8,151 nucleotides of DNA from Neisseria lactamica (GTDB lineage Bacteria; Pseudomonadota; Gammaproteobacteria; Burkholderiales; Neisseriaceae): NCBI GenBank assembly GCA_001067655.1, contig JUNU01000082.1, forward strand, positions 1-8,151, in the 5' to 3' direction. Under the pieces are notes generated by a model. That model ran no database searches, was not told the origin of the DNA, and worked only from the letters and a program-made list of their open reading frames with translations. Shown one piece after another: positions 6,120-8,151 of this stretch; positions within the stretch are counted from its first letter, which is position 1, and each line of letters starts with the position of its first letter. A program made the position numbers and the translations under genes.

Positions 6120-6333
6120 GCCGTTTCCATCATCTATATATAGATTCAAATCAAGACCACGCAGCATCATTGTCATTGTTTCAATGCAGGCAGAATCTGC
6201 CAAAAATAATGTGCAAAATCGAAAAAAGGTAGGGCGGGTATCCCTATCGATTATCCCCTTTTTAAAAGAGGCTTCGAGCGCCGAAAATATTCATTTAAAA
6301 TTAAATTAATTTCCATAAATTTCTATTATGAAT

Positions 6334-6457
6334 TACCGCTTATCCTAAATAAATACCGAATATCAAAATATCATATTAAAAATATCTTATAAATCAATAT
6401 ATTAAAAATATCTAAATTTCAAGAATACCGCTTATCTAAATAATCATACCGCTTGTC
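6334..6457. repeat. Four TACCG-type motifs and two ATATTAAAAATATCT repeats
   Basis: TACCGCTTATC occurs at 6334-6344 and 6426-6436, with variants TACCGAATATC (6354-6364) and TACCGCTTGTC (6447-6457). They form two pairs, each about 20-21 bases apart, that flank two copies of ATATTAAAAATATCT (6373-6387 and 6399-6413, 26 bases apart). The even spacing, near two helical turns, suggests a protein-binding or curved-DNA array, not chance. Confidence 0.55.
6392..6404 (+). promoter_or_regulatory. Candidate IHF site
   Basis: AATCAATATATTA fits the WATCAANNNNTTR consensus at every fixed position. It lies about 310 bases upstream of the sigma-54 promoter, inside an AT-rich tract where chance matches are common. 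A near match (one mismatch) is at 6547-6559, between the half-sites and the promoter, where IHF usually acts in sigma-54 systems. Confidence 0.35.
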
Positions 6458-6493
6458 AAAATATTCAAATATTATTAAAAACGGCCTTCAAAA

Positions 6494-6595
6494 GTGACGA
6501 AACACGGCACGTGACACAAAACGTCTTCTTCACTTCCCCCAAAAAAATCAAAAAATGACAAAACACGTCATATCGCAGAAACAATCCTACGTCAT
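6494..6595 (+). promoter_or_regulatory. Repeated TGAC half-sites, candidate activator (enhancer) sites for pilE
   Basis: Three units of TGAC-N7-G(T/G)C are present. They are at 6495-6508 (spacer gaaacac), 6512-6525 (acaaaac) and 6556-6569 (aaaacac). The third widens to a palindrome, ATGAC-N7-GTCAT (6555-6571). A further GTCAT half-site is at 6591-6595. They lie about 110-210 bases upstream of the -24 element, the usual distance for sigma-54 enhancer sites. A PilR-like regulator is the natural candidate by inference only. Confidence 0.45.
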
Positions 6596-6700
6596 AAAAA
6601 AGCCTAAATCTGCCCGAAAAATCCTTCAAAACAAATTTAAACCTATTAAAAACATAAAATTACAAAATATTTTCATAAAAAATCCAAAAAAAATCCAGAC

Positions 6701-6718
6701 TTGGCACATCCCCTGCTT
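6701..6718 (+). promoter_or_regulatory. Sigma-54 (RpoN) promoter of the pilin gene
   Basis: TTGGCAC-ATCCCC-TGCTT matches the -24/-12 consensus. The invariant GG (6703-6704) and GC (6715-6716) are exactly ten bases apart. Predicted transcription start is near 6728, giving a leader of about 160 bases. Commensal Neisseria are known to use RpoN for pilE, whereas the pathogenic species have a defective rpoN. No convincing sigma-70 promoter was found closer to the gene. Confidence 0.8.
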
Positions 6719-6875
6719 GATACATTACGTCCGGCAAGGAAATACAAGTAACGAAGTCCGAACCGGGAAGCTGTATATTCCTTCTACTTGATGGTTTTAC
6801 TCATAAAACAAGAGAGCCAAACACATTACGTTTTTTTTAACAACAAACATTTTTTATTCACAACACTTTTTAAAC

Positions 6876-6880
6876 TGGAG
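6876..6880 (+). promoter_or_regulatory. Ribosome binding site of the first pilin gene
   Basis: TGGAG lies eight bases before the ATG at 6889, a good site for a highly expressed gene. It supports the seven-residue leader peptide start. Confidence 0.7.
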
Positions 6881-6888
6881 TTTATTAA

Positions 6889-7425
6889 ATGAAAGCAATC
6901 CAAAAAGGTTTTACCCTGATCGAATTGATGATCGTAATCGCAATTATCGGTATTCTGGCCGCTATCGCACTGCCGGCTTACCAAGACTACACCGTACGTA
7001 CCCGCGTAACTGAAGGTTTGAGCTTGGCTGAATCTGCCAAACAAGCCATTGCTACAGAAGGTTCTGCAGCAGCTAACGACCTGACACGTGTTGCTACAAC
7101 TTGGAACGCACAAAACAATAATACTGGTGCTAACTCTAAATATGTTAACAACATTCAGATGGATGGTACTACTGGTCTTATTACCATTACTTACAATGCG
7201 GCCAACGTTGGTGTTGCAGGTACAGAAAACACCCTGACTCTTACTCCATGGGTACGTAGTGGCGGTAACGGTCAAAGTCTGCAAGCTGCAATTACAGCTG
7301 GTGCTACAGGTGCTTTGGACTGGGGTTGTTCTTCTGCAACTCATGCAACTGCAGATGCATCAAACATCACAATTGCTACTGCTGGTACTCTGCAAGCTAA
7401 ATACGCCCCTGCACAATGCCGCTAA
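6889..7425 (+). CDS. pilE: Type IV major pilin PilE, class II type
   Basis: This is the structural subunit of type IV pili, used for adhesion, twitching and DNA uptake. The 178-residue prepilin has a seven-residue leader, MKAIQKG, cut by the prepilin peptidase PilD before Phe8, leaving 171 residues. The mature N-terminus FTLIELMIVIAIIGILAAIALPAYQDY is the conserved helix that packs in the fibre core, with the key Glu at mature position 5. Two cysteines (147 and 177) close a 29-residue disulfide loop near the C-terminus. Pathogen-type features are lacking: no upstream G-quadruplex motif, no silent cassette in view. This points to a non-varying, class II-like pilin. An RpoN promoter and a strong terminator frame the gene as a single unit. 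Confidence 0.93.
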   Translation: MKAIQKGFTLIELMIVIAIIGILAAIALPAYQDYTVRTRVTEGLSLAESAKQAIATEGSAAANDLTRVATTWNAQNNNTGANSKYVNNIQMDGTTGLITITYNAANVGVAGTENTLTLTPWVRSGGNGQSLQAAITAGATGALDWGCSSATHATADASNITIATAGTLQAKYAPAQCR

Positions 7426-7438
7426 TTTAATCAATCAG

Positions 7439-7465
7439 AAACACCCGCTGCGGCGGGTGTTTTTC
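7439..7465 (+). terminator. Rho-independent terminator after pilE
   Basis: ACACCCGC (7441-7448) pairs with GCGGGTGT (7453-7460) over a TGCG loop, with A-T pairs at the base and a run of T residues to 7464. This GC-rich stem lies 15 bases after the stop. It should end most transcripts before the second pilin gene. Confidence 0.85.
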
Positions 7466-7527
7466 TATCAAGCAAAATAATTTTTAATCGGATTTCATCT
7501 TTCGGAGTCGTTTTTCAAGATTTAATA

Positions 7528-7533
7528 AGGGGG
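7528..7533 (+). promoter_or_regulatory. Ribosome binding site deciding the GTG start of the second pilin
   Basis: AAGGGG at 7528-7533 lies five bases before the GTG at 7539. No ATG is available in frame before the conserved pilin helix, so this site supports the GTG start and the 12-residue leader. Confidence 0.65.
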
Positions 7534-7538
7534 ATATT

Positions 7539-8096
7539 GTGTCTTTACAAACAATACATACAAAAAATAGAGGCTTTACCTTGATTGAGCTGATGGTAGT
7601 GATCGCTATTATCGGCATTTTGGCGGCAATTGCATTGCCAGCCTATCAAAATTACGCCATACGTACCCGTATTGCAGAAGGGCTATTGTTGGTTGCTCCC
7701 TTAAAGAATGAAATTGTTGTAGATGGAAGGACGTCTCCAGTTTATCTGCGTAATGCCATTGTCGAATTGAATACTCGCAACAACAATACGGGTGTATACA
7801 GTAAGTATGTAGATTCTATACAAGGCGACCCGACAAGCGGCGTGATTACCATTACTTATAATGCCGCAGCAGTGGGTCTAGATAACAATGCCAATACTTT
7901 GACCTTGACACCTTTTGTCCCTAGAGCAACAGGAGGTGGATACGATACCCTGCAGCAAGCCTTTGCATCCGCCAATATGGGCGTGGTGCAATGGGCATGT
8001 TCATCCGATACCCATACAACTGCAGACCATTATGGCCTGACTCCCGTCACTCCAGGAACGCTGCCTGCTCGATTTGCACCATCCGAATGCCGCTAA
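7539..8096 (+). CDS. Second type IV pilin, tandem PilE paralogue
   Basis: The 185-residue prepilin starts at GTG with a 12-residue leader, MSLQTIHTKNRG, cut before Phe13 to leave 173 residues. The mature start FTLIELMVVIAIIGILAAIALPAYQNY keeps the peptidase site and the Glu at mature position 5. Like its neighbour it has two cysteines, 154 and 184, closing a loop of the same 29 residues. Shared blocks include NNNTG-YSKYV, GVITITYNAA, NTLTLTPFV and the C-terminal CSSDTHTTAD and SECR. The middle and surface parts differ strongly, so this is an old duplication, not a recent copy. It follows the pilE terminator with no clear promoter, so expression may be low, from read-through, or under other conditions. 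It could be a minor or alternative major pilin. Confidence 0.88.
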   Translation: MSLQTIHTKNRGFTLIELMVVIAIIGILAAIALPAYQNYAIRTRIAEGLLLVAPLKNEIVVDGRTSPVYLRNAIVELNTRNNNTGVYSKYVDSIQGDPTSGVITITYNAAAVGLDNNANTLTLTPFVPRATGGGYDTLQQAFASANMGVVQWACSSDTHTTADHYGLTPVTPGTLPARFAPSECR

Positions 8097-8108
8097 GACG
8101 TAGCAACT

Positions 8109-8137
8109 GTATTTTTCACCCCGTCGGGCAAAAATAC
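8109..8137. terminator. Weak hairpin after the second pilin gene
   Basis: GTATTTTT (8109-8116) can pair with AAAAATAC (8130-8137), and CCC (8120-8122) with GGG (8126-8128) inside. The lower stem is all A-T and is interrupted by an internal loop. It lies 12 bases after the stop. The position suits a terminator but the fold is poor. Confidence 0.3.
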
Positions 8138-8151
8138 CAAAACTCAAATCA

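Larger units (their letters stand above)
6012..6888. other. Long AT-rich non-coding region upstream of the pilins
   Basis: This 877-base region holds no credible gene. From left to right it has the tal terminator (6074-6119), a palindrome CTATATATAG (6134-6143), a short hairpin GGCAGA-A-TCTGCC (6189-6201), and a strongly AT-rich part from about 6290 with repeated short motifs. TGAC half-sites follow (6494-6595), then the sigma-54 promoter (6701-6718) and a leader of about 160 bases. Small frames at 6118-6309 and 6555-6791 have no start signal and biased low-complexity content, and the second lies across the promoter. Confidence 0.75.

Noticed and set aside
6228..6238. G-rich stretch as a possible pilE G-quadruplex
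   Set aside because: It has only one G2 and two G3 runs, too few for the four-run motif.
6555..6791. 78-codon frame upstream of pilE
   Set aside because: Its Lys/Ile-rich content reflects AT-rich DNA, it crosses the sigma-54 promoter, and it lacks a ribosome site.
6826..7344. Minus-strand frame opposite pilE
   Set aside because: Its Cys/Thr/Ser-rich low-complexity product is the mirror of pilin codons; there is no start signal.
1..8151. Correia elements, insertion sequences, CRISPR array, tRNA or rRNA genes
   Set aside because: No Correia termini, transposase frame, regularly spaced identical repeats or recognisable tRNA/rRNA sequence were seen.

Overview
The window comes from a Neisseria, most likely a commensal of the N. 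mucosa/sicca type. It carries twelve DNA uptake sequences of the AGGTCGTCTGAA dialect (ten perfect, two with one mismatch), not the GCCGTCTGAA form of N. meningitidis and N. gonorrhoeae. It also has the neisserial block kdsD-kdsC-lptC-lptA-lptB next to tal, and type IV pilin genes of class II character. The species cannot be proved from this window.

Layout. (1) 1-952: the end of a gene for a pentapeptide-repeat and coiled-coil protein. Its frame closes at 422, while a membrane-protein frame runs on in the -1 frame to 952. Two in-frame A AAA AAG heptamers lie in the overlap, so this is either a programmed -1 frameshift or a broken gene. (2) 953-1315: a non-coding block of uptake-sequence hairpins and other inverted repeats, ending in terminators. 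(3) 1316-4820, minus strand: kdsD, kdsC, lptC, lptA, lptB in transcription order. The first two genes act in Kdo synthesis and the last three in moving lipopolysaccharide/lipooligosaccharide to the outer membrane. kdsC/lptC and lptC/lptA overlap. (4) 4956-6011, plus strand: tal (transaldolase), diverging from kdsD, with an uptake-sequence terminator. (5) 6120-6888: an AT-rich non-coding stretch with two repeat families, TGAC-type half-sites and a clear sigma-54 promoter. (6) 6889-8096: two tandem type IV pilin genes separated by a strong terminator.

How the genes work together. kdsD makes arabinose-5-phosphate, the precursor of Kdo. kdsC dephosphorylates Kdo-8-phosphate later in the same pathway. 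LptC, LptA and LptB are parts of the Lpt machine that exports the Kdo-containing glycolipid. tal supplies the sugar-phosphate pool, including the ribulose-5-phosphate used by KdsD. The pilin region is a separate unit that looks RpoN-controlled. It lacks the G-quadruplex motif linked to pilin antigenic variation in gonococci.

The most interesting points are the candidate -1 frameshift in the pentapeptide/membrane protein, the sigma-54 control region with its repeated elements, and the tandem divergent pilin paralogue with a long leader and GTG start.
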